Source: an uncultured Puniceicoccaceae bacterium
GTDB lineage: Bacteria > Verrucomicrobiota > Verrucomicrobiia > Opitutales > Coraliomargaritaceae
Length of the DNA: 61,409 nt
Assembly (NCBI GenBank): GCA_905479975.1
Contig: CAJQOS010000001.1
Location: 1-61,409, forward strand
Direction: 5' to 3'
Shown: positions 11,487 through 20,188 of the stretch, in pieces
How the letters are laid out: each line of letters begins with the position of its first letter
How positions within the stretch are numbered: the first letter of the stretch is position 1
The notes under the pieces: model-generated
What the model saw: the letters and a program-made list of their open reading frames with translations, nothing else
What the model was told of the DNA's origin: nothing
The model's database searches: none
Translations under genes and position numbers: made by a program

Positions 11487-12836
11487 ATGATTGTAATGTC
11501 TGATTCTGAGCTAGAGCGCGTTGCGCAGCGCAATATGCGTGCCTTCACATTGTTTCGGATGTTTTTTTCGGCGCGGTTTTATTACCCGATCTATGCGCTG
11601 CTGTTTTTAGATTATGGTCTGACGCTGGAGCAGTTTGGGATATTGAATGGCGTGTGGGCGGCGACCATCGTGTTGCTTGAGGTGCCCTCCGGAGCGTTGG
11701 CGGATACATTGGGGCGGCGTAAGTTGCTGATTGTGGCCGGTGTATTGATGGTGCTTGAAATGGCGATGCTGCTGGTGGCTCCGATTGGTGGCGGCACTTT
11801 GCTGTTTAGTCTCTTTGTTGTAAATCGTGTCTTGAGTGGCGCGGCGGAGGCGGCGGCCAGTGGTGCGGATGAGGCGCTGGTGTATGATTCGCTTAAGGCT
11901 GCTGGGCAGGAGAGCCGTTGGGGGCATGTGCTGGAGCGGGTGCAGCGGGATACGTCGCTGGCATTTTTCTTTGCGATGATGGTTGGGGCGGCGGTGTATG
12001 ATGCGGATATGGTCAATGCGGTGCTGCTGTTTGTCGGATCGTCGCATGTGGTGGCGCCGGAACAGCTCATTAAGCTACCGATTGCTCTAACTTTTCTTTC
12101 GGCGCTGATCGTATTGGCGATGGCACTACGGCTGCAGGAGAGGCCAGTCGAAGCGCATGCGAGTGTGCGGGCGGCGTTGGCTAAGTCCTGGCGGCAGTCG
12201 ATTGCTGCGAGTCGATGGATCTGGGTGACTGCCTTCCCTTTTGGAGTGATTTTGGCCGCGATGATTTTGGATGGCACGGTGCGGCAGTTCTTGGTCTTGG
12301 CGAGTGAGTATTGGAATGTGATTGAGTTGCCGATTGCGAGTTATGGATTGATCGGGTCCGGTATGGCGCTGATGGGGGTCTTTGTGCCACGAATGGCGCG
12401 GAAAATGGCGGATCGGTATTCCCCGCTATGGAATTTCTTGTTTGTGAGTGCGGGGGTGCTGCTTGGGTTGGTCGGGCTCTCGATGGCGATTCCTTATTGG
12501 GGGATATTGCCGACCATCCTGCTGTATGCGGGGATTCAGATGACGGGCTATTTTGTGAGCCGCTATCTGAATGAGGCAGCTCCGTCTGAGCAGCGCGCTA
12601 CGGTTTTGAGTTTTCGAGGGCTATCGACGAACCTGCTTTTTGCTGCGATTGCGTTGATGTATGCGGGGTTGATTGCGTCGATCCGATCCGCGAATTCGCC
12701 CTCGGGGAGGGGCAATGGCGCTGATTTTGAGAATACGATGTTTGTGGAATCGCTGGGATGGTTTCCTTGGTATTTTTTAGTGTCGGTGTGTGCCGTGTTT
12801 CTACTCTATCGCCTGCGATTTGGTAAGTCTCGTTAA
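11487..12836 (+). CDS. MFS transporter
   Basis: This integral membrane protein of 449 residues has about 12 hydrophobic segments by eye. Between the second and third segments it has the MFS motif A version GALADTLGRRKLLIVAG. A large hydrophilic loop separates the two halves (around RLQERPVEAHASVRAALAKSW). The substrate cannot be inferred. The ATG directly abuts the rnhB stop, which suggests translational coupling. A second ATG four codons in (ATGATTGTAATG) is an alternative start. Confidence 0.85.
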   Translation: MIVMSDSELERVAQRNMRAFTLFRMFFSARFYYPIYALLFLDYGLTLEQFGILNGVWAATIVLLEVPSGALADTLGRRKLLIVAGVLMVLEMAMLLVAPIGGGTLLFSLFVVNRVLSGAAEAAASGADEALVYDSLKAAGQESRWGHVLERVQRDTSLAFFFAMMVGAAVYDADMVNAVLLFVGSSHVVAPEQLIKLPIALTFLSALIVLAMALRLQERPVEAHASVRAALAKSWRQSIAASRWIWVTAFPFGVILAAMILDGTVRQFLVLASEYWNVIELPIASYGLIGSGMALMGVFVPRMARKMADRYSPLWNFLFVSAGVLLGLVGLSMAIPYWGILPTILLYAGIQMTGYFVSRYLNEAAPSEQRATVLSFRGLSTNLLFAAIALMYAGLIASIRSANSPSGRGNGADFENTMFVESLGWFPWYFLVSVCAVFLLYRLRFGKSR

Positions 12837-12889
12837 TGCTAAGAATTTCATGGCATATATTAGAAAATGTGCTCAAATAGTATACTACG

Positions 12890-13942
12890 ATGTCTCCCCC
12901 CAATGCTATAGCTGATCTGGAGAAACGCATTGAGAATGCTTACGATGCGCATTCTGCAAAGCGCGTTGCCATGGCTGCTTTGTTGGTGGGAGTGGTTTCG
13001 ATCGGGGTGTCGTGGGCGACGTATTATGTTAGTCTCAATGTGTTGATTGTCACGGGGGCGTTCGCGGTGAGCAGCTTTTTGACCGTGAATATCGCGATGC
13101 TTATGATCGTTCCGCCGACGAAACAGTTGGCCGATTCGAGGGCGCTGATGATCGGCGCTTTGAAAGATCCCATGCGGATTAAGTCCGTGGGAGAGAAGAA
13201 GGTGAGGCTAGAGGATCACCGTGGGACGGTTCGCGTGTTGAGTGGTTTTGAGCAAGTCGTTTGGGAGGCCATCGTGATTCCTTATTTTATCAAAATGAGT
13301 TCGAGAGCCGAGACGGCACCGCCCCGTTCTGCTGAAGCCAAGGCGTTGGCGCTTGAAAAGAAAATGTTCGATAAGCAGCAAGCCGAGCTGAAGGCGAATG
13401 CAAAAGAGTTACTCGTGGAGCGTCAGAAGTTGAATGAGGAACGAATTGCTGTGGAGGCTCGGGGTAAGGAGCTGAAGAAGGCTCAGAATCAATTGGAGGA
13501 TCGCACGTCGCGAATGGAGGCGAGCAAGTCAGATCTGATTCGTTTGAAGGAGAATCTACAGCGTCGTATGCACGAGACTGAGGACGTGGAAGTGTCGAGT
13601 GCGGAGCGCGCGTTACTGGATGAGAAGGCGGATGAGCTGAAGGCGAAGGAGCTAGAGCTCGAATGGGGCAAGCAGCAGTTAGAACGCGACCGGAGCCAGT
13701 TGGTCGCCCAGCAGACGAATTTGCAGCAGATGCAAGGGGCGCTTTCGAGTGAATCGGCACCTGTTGATGGTGCCGCTCAGAGTAAAACGAAGGAACTGGA
13801 GGAGCGTGAGAGTGAGTTGGAGGAGCGGCTGCGCTATGTCGCCAATGTGGAAAACGATTTGATTGATCGTTTGAATCAGCTCAGCGAGCGCGAAGCTTCT
13901 ATCGAGCAGAGTGAAGTGGTGGCTGGCATACGAAAGGATTAG
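12890..13942 (+). CDS. Membrane-anchored coiled-coil protein, unknown function
   Basis: The protein has 350 residues. Two hydrophobic segments (about residues 25-75: VAMAALLVGVVSIGVSWATYYV, cut here by eye, and VLIVTGAFAVSSFLTVNIAMLM) anchor it in the membrane. The rest, from about residue 145, is a long charged coiled coil rich in Glu, Lys, Leu and Gln (repeated units such as LDEKADELKAKELELE), ending with LSEREASIEQ. No enzyme motif is visible. It could be a structural or scaffold protein of the envelope. The gene follows the MFS gene after 53 bp on the same strand. Confidence 0.6.
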   Translation: MSPPNAIADLEKRIENAYDAHSAKRVAMAALLVGVVSIGVSWATYYVSLNVLIVTGAFAVSSFLTVNIAMLMIVPPTKQLADSRALMIGALKDPMRIKSVGEKKVRLEDHRGTVRVLSGFEQVVWEAIVIPYFIKMSSRAETAPPRSAEAKALALEKKMFDKQQAELKANAKELLVERQKLNEERIAVEARGKELKKAQNQLEDRTSRMEASKSDLIRLKENLQRRMHETEDVEVSSAERALLDEKADELKAKELELEWGKQQLERDRSQLVAQQTNLQQMQGALSSESAPVDGAAQSKTKELEERESELEERLRYVANVENDLIDRLNQLSEREASIEQSEVVAGIRKD

Positions 13943-14055
13943 AGCAGGCGGCTCTAGCTCGATTGTTTCAAAGTTTCTACGATATGTTGGTGCACTCTTG
14001 GGTGGGTGAGCCGATCCCAGATGCCACGGACCATGATGATTTTCATCGGTATCGC

Positions 14056-15873
14056 TTAGACGCGTTCGCCCTTTTTCTGTTTGTCGCGGATCGGATCGAC
14101 GTAGATCGAGACGTTGGCGGCGGTGTCTCCGAGATGTTGCTTCGCTCGCTTGAGAGCCTTGGCGGTCGAGAGCGTTGGGTTGCTCGGCTCGTCGGTGAAT
14201 ATATTACGCTCTTCGATTGTGTCGTAGAGGCCTGAATTTTTCAGGACACGAATGAGGCCAGCCTTCACTTCGCTGAGGATCAGGTAGCGGCCTTTTTCTG
14301 CCATGTAGAGCATTAGCTCTTCGAGTGCCATGACCGCTGTGGCGTCCATGTTATGCGCATTACGCATTTTAAGGACGACGATCTTCAGGTTGGGGTCTTC
14401 GCAGATGCGTCGCATTTGGTCGCGAAACAGATCTGCCGCGCCGAAGAACAATTCGCCTTCGACATGCACGATCGAGACTTCCGGTGTGCTGCGTTGCTCG
14501 GGGGTTTCCACCTCCGCAAGGTGGCCTTCTTCATTAAACGCATATTCGACCATCTCCGGACGGGCGACTTTCTTGAGGAAGAGAATAATCGAAATCCCGA
14601 CGCCAATGTAGATCGCGGTATCCAGTGGCATCAGTAGACCGCTGATAAAGGTGGTGCCGAATACGACGGCGTCTGACTTCGTTGAGCGCGTGACGATGCG
14701 AATGGCATGTTTATTGAGCAGCGAAATACCAATCGCGATGACGAGCACGGCCAGTGTGCTCTGCGGGATGAAGCGCGTGTAGGGGCCGAGCACAAAGGCT
14801 CCGATGAACACGATGACACCGCTGATATAGCTGGCCAGCACGCTACGACCGCCGCTGGTGGCGCTGAGTGACGAGCGCGTGAGCGAGCCGGATGCGGGCA
14901 TGCCGGATAAAAATGCGCAACCGATGTTGGCCATGCCGATCGAGAACATTGCTTGATTGGCGTCGAGGCGTGATCCGGTTTTGGCAGCGAGTGATTTACC
15001 GATGGAGATGCCTTCTAGGATACAGAGCAGTGCGATGGCCAGCGCTGGGCTGGCAAGTAGCTGAATGTCCGCCAGGGTCGGTGTGGGTGCTTGAAACGAC
15101 CAGTTCGCAGCGTTGATGCTGGAGAGAAACGAGACGCCTGCATCTTGCCCAACGGCCAGCGCGGTGAGCACTGACAGGGCGATTAGGCAGATTGCGACGT
15201 TGGGCAGCTTCTTAAAGAAACGGTCGAGTAACACATACAGCACCATCGTCGCGAGACTGATGCCGACAGTGACCCAATGGATGGTATCGATTGACGAGCC
15301 AATCAGTGTGATGGAATCATAAAAAGTCGCACCCTTGCGCGGTAAGCTTAGGCCGAGCGCTTTGGGGATTTGATTGGCAATGATCAATAATGCCGCTGCG
15401 GTGATGTAACCGGTGATGACAGACCGCGAAATGTATTGCACGAAATTGGCGACCTTGAAATAGGCACCGACCACGATGAACAGGCCGACCATCAGGATCA
15501 GCAGTGGCACGAGGCTGAGCATCTGCGCACCTGCGATGCCCAGGCTGGCAAAGGCACTGAGCAACATGACCGAAGTCGCATTCGTCGGCCCCAGCGTAAT
15601 GTAGTGACTCTTCGCGAAGATCGGTGCCACCATCGCAGCGATGGCAGAGCCGTAAATCCCGTATTGGATCGGCAACCCTGCAATCAACGCATAGGCCATG
15701 CCTTGCGGAAATGCGAGCAGGGCGACGTTCACCCCGGCGCGTGTATCGCCGAGTAAATGGGTTTTGAAATCTCCGTGGTAGCCGCTGAGTGATCTTCGGA
15801 TCGGAAAGAAGTCGAGGACGTTATAATCCTTGGCCGCGACTGCGGCTTGTTTGATGTATTGAAAAATCGAGGA
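14056..15873 (-). CDS. SulP-family anion transporter with STAS domain
   Basis: This is an inner-membrane anion permease of the SLC26/SulP family (sulfate, bicarbonate or a similar anion). It has 606 residues, with 10 to 14 hydrophobic segments in the first 430 or so. Family-typical stretches are PLSGYHG-like RSLSGYHGDFKTHLLGD, VALLAFPQGMAYALIAGLP and SGMPASGSLTRSSLSATSG. The C-terminal STAS domain (about residues 460-570) contains VSIVHVEGELFFGAAD and MRNAHNMDATAVMALEEL. The first codon is GTG (15874-15876). The same-strand HisN-like gene ends 51 bp upstream, so they may be co-transcribed. Confidence 0.93.
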   Translation of the reverse strand, partial: SSIFQYIKQAAVAAKDYNVLDFFPIRRSLSGYHGDFKTHLLGDTRAGVNVALLAFPQGMAYALIAGLPIQYGIYGSAIAAMVAPIFAKSHYITLGPTNATSVMLLSAFASLGIAGAQMLSLVPLLILMVGLFIVVGAYFKVANFVQYISRSVITGYITAAALLIIANQIPKALGLSLPRKGATFYDSITLIGSSIDTIHWVTVGISLATMVLYVLLDRFFKKLPNVAICLIALSVLTALAVGQDAGVSFLSSINAANWSFQAPTPTLADIQLLASPALAIALLCILEGISIGKSLAAKTGSRLDANQAMFSIGMANIGCAFLSGMPASGSLTRSSLSATSGGRSVLASYISGVIVFIGAFVLGPYTRFIPQSTLAVLVIAIGISLLNKHAIRIVTRSTKSDAVVFGTTFISGLLMPLDTAIYIGVGISIILFLKKVARPEMVEYAFNEEGHLAEVETPEQRSTPEVSIVHVEGELFFGAADLFRDQMRRICEDPNLKIVVLKMRNAHNMDATAVMALEELMLYMAEKGRYLILSEVKAGLIRVLKNSGLYDTIEERNIFTDEPSNPTLSTAKALKRAKQHLGDTAANVSIYVDPIRDKQKKGERV

Positions 15874-15926
15874 CACTTCTGTTTCGGTTGTTAGCTACCT
15901 TAAATACGATGCCCCGAATATCAATC

Positions 15927-16715
<789 letters not shown>

Positions 16716-16907
16716 ATCTGCTGTGTGTGCGTGTTGAAAACCGAGCAATTTGGTCAGTGATTCACACTCTGGCAACCGTAGAGTCAGGTGATTTTAAGTG
16801 GCACAGAAATTCCTACCTGTGGTCTAACAGTCAGAGCAGGCAGGACGGAGGTCTGCCGGAGATGGCGTAGCAATGCCTGTATCACACTTACAATTCTGTT
16901 CATTCGA

Positions 16908-16934
16908 TGTTCGACGTTCGACGTTCGATGTTCA
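16908..16934. repeat. Short direct repeat (acgttcg)n
   Basis: Four near-identical units, ttcgatg-ttcgacg-ttcgacg-ttcgatg, lie directly upstream of the exonuclease start. They are the kind of short intergenic repeat seen elsewhere in the window and help to place the gene start downstream. Confidence 0.55.
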
Positions 16935-16947
16935 ACAGTTCTCCTTT

Positions 16948-17607
16948 GTGATAGCTACGCCCATACATGTGATCGATTTCGAAGGCAGCCGCCAGAGCGG
17001 TATTGTCGAATATGGTGTCGTCACTCTGGTCGGGGCGACCATCGTGGCGACGCAGACACGCTTGTGCGCACCGATTGGCACGATTAGCGACCGCGACCGA
17101 ATGCAGCATGGTATCTCGGAGGAGGCGGCCAGCGCGGAGGCGCGTTTCGATGCGGAGTGGAGCTTTTTTGCCGAGCTGCGTGAGACGGGGCCGCTCTGTG
17201 CGCATAATGCCGCAGTGGAAGATGGCTTGCTGCGCACCGTTTGGCCGTATCCGCGTAACTCGCCGAATTTTTCAGAAGAGGGGCAAAGCACCGCGACTTG
17301 GGGGCCTTGGCTCGATACCTTGTATCTATATCGTCGAATTTATCCGCAGCTAGAGAGTCATAAACTTGGCGATTTGATTGAGCAGTTCAATTTGCAGGCC
17401 GATTTGGACGAGCAGGCGAAGCTGTATTGCCCCGAGAAACGGCAATGCTACCACTGCGCGCTTTATGATACGCTCGCCTCTGCGCTGCTGTTGCGGCGAC
17501 TCTACGAAGAACCGGATTTGAAAGCGATGAGCCTGCGCTGGTTGTTTTTACAAAGTTCCTCGACGGACGCGGCTCGCGATTCGATGGGGCAACAAGACCT
17601 TTTTTAG
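16948..17607 (+). CDS. DnaQ-like 3'-5' exonuclease domain protein
   Basis: The fold is a DEDD exonuclease. Exo I is VIDFEGS (Asp and Glu), exo II is CAHNAAVEDGLL, and exo III is HCALYDTLASALLL (His and Asp). It acts on single-stranded DNA or RNA ends. The role in this organism is unknown. The GTG at 16948 fits best, starting just before the exo I strand. The open frame runs back to an ATG at 16873, but those codons read through acgttcg direct repeats and look non-coding. fmt starts 6 bp after its stop, so the two genes are probably co-transcribed. Confidence 0.8.
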   Translation: MIATPIHVIDFEGSRQSGIVEYGVVTLVGATIVATQTRLCAPIGTISDRDRMQHGISEEAASAEARFDAEWSFFAELRETGPLCAHNAAVEDGLLRTVWPYPRNSPNFSEEGQSTATWGPWLDTLYLYRRIYPQLESHKLGDLIEQFNLQADLDEQAKLYCPEKRQCYHCALYDTLASALLLRRLYEEPDLKAMSLRWLFLQSSSTDAARDSMGQQDLF

Positions 17608-17613
17608 AATACA

Positions 17614-18597
17614 ATGAGTGAGTTGCCCAATGTTGTTTTTTTTGGATCCGATGCGATCTGCCTGCCCGTGCTCAATTATTTGAAGCATCAAGCGGCGGGC
17701 GAGTGTGTGTTGCGTGCAGTCGTATCTCAGCCAGACCGGCGCCAGGGGCGTGGTAAAAAGCTCCAGCCCAATCCCGTCGCGGCATGGGCTGCGGAGAATG
17801 GCGTCGAATTACTTCAACCGGAACAGCCTACACGTGAGCTGGCGGATTGGATGGTGGAGCAGCGCACTGCAGTCGCATTGGTCATGGCCTACGGCCATTT
17901 CTTACAGAAATCTTTACGTGACGCGGCGCTGGGTGGGATGTGGAATTTTCACGGCTCGCTGTTGCCGAAATACCGTGGCGCTTCGCCGGTCGAGACCGCG
18001 TTGGCCTCCGGCGATGCCGAGACGGGTGTCGGACTGATGCAGGTGGTCAAAGAGATGGACGCCGGAGCGGTGGCGGATGTTGAGGTCGTGCGTATTGGCG
18101 AATCGGATACCGGGCCGCAGTTGCGCGCCAAAGTCGGCGAGGCCGTGGTGCCGCTACTGCGTCGCAATCTTGCGGCGATGCTCGCGGGCGAATTGCCATC
18201 TGCCGAGCAGGACGTGAGTCAGGTCACGTATTGCCGCAAGATGTGCAAAGAGGACGGCGCGATTGATTTTTCGCTGCCAGCTGCTGCGATCTATAATCGC
18301 CTGCGGGCATTTACCCCGTGGCCAGGAGGCTATTTCGATCATGGCGAGGCCAGAATCAAGGTCGGTCGCGCCAGCGTGGAGCTCGATAGCTCCGAGACAG
18401 CCGAGCCCGGCACGGTGCTCAACACTGAGCCCCCAGTTCGCGTGGCGACGGGCGAGGGCACGATTTGCTTTCATGAATTACAACGCCCCGGAGCGCGGAT
18501 GCTACCGGTCGCGGATTTTCTACGCGGCTATCCGATGGCCGAAGGCGATCGACTGATTGGCGGCATGGCCGAGGCATTGGTGCGCAAAGAGCCTTGA
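17614..18597 (+). CDS. fmt: Methionyl-tRNA formyltransferase
   Basis: Fmt formylates initiator Met-tRNA using 10-formyltetrahydrofolate. It has 327 residues. The N-terminal domain begins VVFFGSDAICLPVLNYL. The catalytic segment NFHGSLLPKYRGASP contains the Asn-His pair and the SLLP loop, with the Asp later in VVKEMDAGAV. The C-terminal tRNA-binding domain starts at about residue 205 (VTYCRKMCKEDGAIDF) and includes RAFTPWPGGYF. No Shine-Dalgarno sequence precedes the ATG (agaatacaATG). It is coupled to the upstream exonuclease gene. Confidence 0.96.
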   Translation: MSELPNVVFFGSDAICLPVLNYLKHQAAGECVLRAVVSQPDRRQGRGKKLQPNPVAAWAAENGVELLQPEQPTRELADWMVEQRTAVALVMAYGHFLQKSLRDAALGGMWNFHGSLLPKYRGASPVETALASGDAETGVGLMQVVKEMDAGAVADVEVVRIGESDTGPQLRAKVGEAVVPLLRRNLAAMLAGELPSAEQDVSQVTYCRKMCKEDGAIDFSLPAAAIYNRLRAFTPWPGGYFDHGEARIKVGRASVELDSSETAEPGTVLNTEPPVRVATGEGTICFHELQRPGARMLPVADFLRGYPMAEGDRLIGGMAEALVRKEP

Positions 18598-18891
18598 ACT
18601 GAGGGCTTGTCATGCTGGCGCAGTCAGTCCTTTCTGTCATCTTTTCATTCCCATTCCCACTCCGACTAGTTCTGCAATTGCGCGATCAAGCGCGTATTTA
18701 TCTCCACGTCGATGGGAGTAAACAGCCAGAGAGTCCTGCGGATGGATTGTGACTCGGCGGTGGCTCGGCTGCGCCGAGAGGGTCTGAAAATGGGGTCATC
18801 TCGGAATGGCACGAACTTAAGCATCACATTGAAATCACTGGGGCCGGCTGCTTTAGCTGCCGTTTTTCTATAATTATCTACCACGAAATGA
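18598..18891. other. Gene-free stretch with possible mobile-element debris
   Basis: Nothing convincing is coded here. A hairpin ctcggc-tgc-gccgag lies at about 18763-18777. The stretch from about 18785 to 18880 has short open frames on both strands with no recognisable product. It separates fmt from the integrase remnant and may be debris from the same event. Confidence 0.4.
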
Positions 18892-19155
18892 CTAGGGGTC
18901 TACCGGCGTTATCATAGCTACAGGCAGCATTTAAGTCAGGCGATTCGGATGGCGGCGAGAAAGGCAAAGATCGCCAAGCGGGTGACGGCGCACACGTTCC
19001 GGCATACCTTTGCCAGCCACTTGTTGGCCGCGAATGTGGATTTGCGAACGATTCAGGAGCTGCTGGGGCATGCGGATATAAAAACAACGATGATCTATAC
19101 GCACACCGTGCAGAGTCGGACAAAGAAAGAGATGGTGAGTCCGATGGATCTGTAG
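18892..19155 (+). pseudogene. Integron-type tyrosine integrase, C-terminal remnant
   Basis: Reading in frame from 18892, just after a TGA, gives about 87 residues: Y-R-R-Y-H-S-Y-x-Q-H-L-S-Q-A-I-R, then [33 protein letters not shown] and a C-terminus KEMVSPMDL. This holds the second active-site Arg (HTFRHTFA), the His of LLGHAD and the nucleophile Tyr of MIYTHT. The HxxR-box context, the Y-T-H-T/V ending and the final S-P-(M/L)-D tail are typical of integron integrases (IntI) and not of XerC/D or phage integrases. The N-terminal two thirds, including the first catalytic Arg, are missing, so the gene is dead. The next ATG, at 18949, would give only 68 residues. Confidence 0.75.
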
Positions 19156-19307
19156 TGGCGAACGGCGGTTTGCCTATGCGATGCCAGGATTAAGTCCGCT
19201 TAATGACGCTTCACTTGAACGCTGTGTTCTTAATTTGTTGATCTGTGGTGAATGGTTTTTGAATAATGAATGTTGAAGCATCCCTATAAGCTCTTTTTAT
19301 TGGTCGT

Positions 19308-19733
19308 ATGAATCTTGAGTCCGCCATTACCCGTATCCGGAAGTCATTCACGAAGCTGAACGAGGCCTATGGTCGGCCAGTGTTCGACGAAATCGCGATT
19401 GTTCAGACCTCAGAGGCAACAACGCTTTCGCTTAAGTATTATGAGGGGGCACGTGAGGCGGAATTTCTGAATGAATTGATGGAAGACAGTGTGGCGCTAC
19501 GTAATGACGTGGGCGATACGCGTAACAATCTCGGCGGTGAGTTTGGTTTTACTCGCGAGGGCGGCGGCGAAGGGATCGACGCCTACATCTGCCTCGGGCC
19601 ACGTGTCTTTTTGCTCTGCAATAATACCAAGCAGTCGATGGAAGAAGTGACCAGAGATGCGCGTTGGTTGACAGCCCAGAGTGAGTTTTTAAACGCGAGC
19701 CAATATTTCGCGGTCGATCCGCTGGTGCTCTAA
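19308..19733 (+). CDS. Conserved-looking protein of unknown function (141 residues)
   Basis: I do not recognise the family. It is a soluble, mildly acidic alpha/beta protein with no signal peptide or membrane segment. It begins LESAITRIRKSFTKLNEAYGRPVFDEIAIV (first helix and strand) and has an extended Gly-rich loop (FTREGGGEGIDAYICLGPRVFLLCN). The gene stands alone between the integrase remnant and ybeY. Its TAA overlaps the ybeY stop codon on the other strand, so the two genes converge with no gap and no terminator between them. Confidence 0.65.
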   Translation: MNLESAITRIRKSFTKLNEAYGRPVFDEIAIVQTSEATTLSLKYYEGAREAEFLNELMEDSVALRNDVGDTRNNLGGEFGFTREGGGEGIDAYICLGPRVFLLCNNTKQSMEEVTRDARWLTAQSEFLNASQYFAVDPLVL

Positions 19734-20188
19734 GTTGTGAGCTGAAAGTCACTGCCTGCGCTCGCTTGATCTAAGATCGCGAGGGCTTTTTGTTCGGCGA
19801 TGCGCATGGCTGCGCGGTCGGTATCGTTACGGTCGTCGTAGCCTGCTAGGTGTAGCCAGCCGTGCACGAGGTAGAGGCTGAGTTCGCGGCTAAAGGGTTC
19901 GCCGAGTTCTGCGGCTCGGCTGCGTGCATGATCGACGGAGACGATGATTTCGCCGGCCGATTCCATTTCGGCGTTTGCGGGAAACGTGATCACGTCGGTG
20001 GCGCTGGGGTCGCCCATGAAGTCGTCGTGTATTTGACCGATGGTGGCATCGGAGACGAAGACGACGGAGAGCTCGCCTTGTGTGATTGGAAATACTGCCG
20101 AGGCTTCGAGCGCGCTAAATAGTTTTTGGGCGTCGGCGATCGGATCGACGAGTTGCTTATATTGGTTGCTGATTTCCAGGTGTGGCAT
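19730..20188 (-). CDS. ybeY: Endoribonuclease YbeY (rRNA maturation)
   Basis: YbeY is a zinc metalloprotein that processes the 16S rRNA 3' end and takes part in ribosome quality control. It has 152 residues from ATG 20188. The metal site HGWLHLAGYDDRNDTDRAAM matches the family's HGxLHLxGYDH pattern, except that the third ligand His is replaced by Asp. Upstream, the family segment VTFPA-like SATDVITFPANAEMESAGEIIVS is present. The gene overlaps the 3' end of the 7TM-HD gene by 32 bp, which indicates coupled translation. The phoH-HD-ybeY order is widely conserved in bacteria. Confidence 0.93.
   Translation of the reverse strand: MPHLEISNQYKQLVDPIADAQKLFSALEASAVFPITQGELSVVFVSDATIGQIHDDFMGDPSATDVITFPANAEMESAGEIIVSVDHARSRAAELGEPFSRELSLYLVHGWLHLAGYDDRNDTDRAAMRIAEQKALAILDQASAGSDFQLTT

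Noticed and set aside
14056-14235. ORF on the plus strand overlapping the 3' end of the SulP gene
   Set aside because: It reads antisense to the STAS domain and has no known motif.
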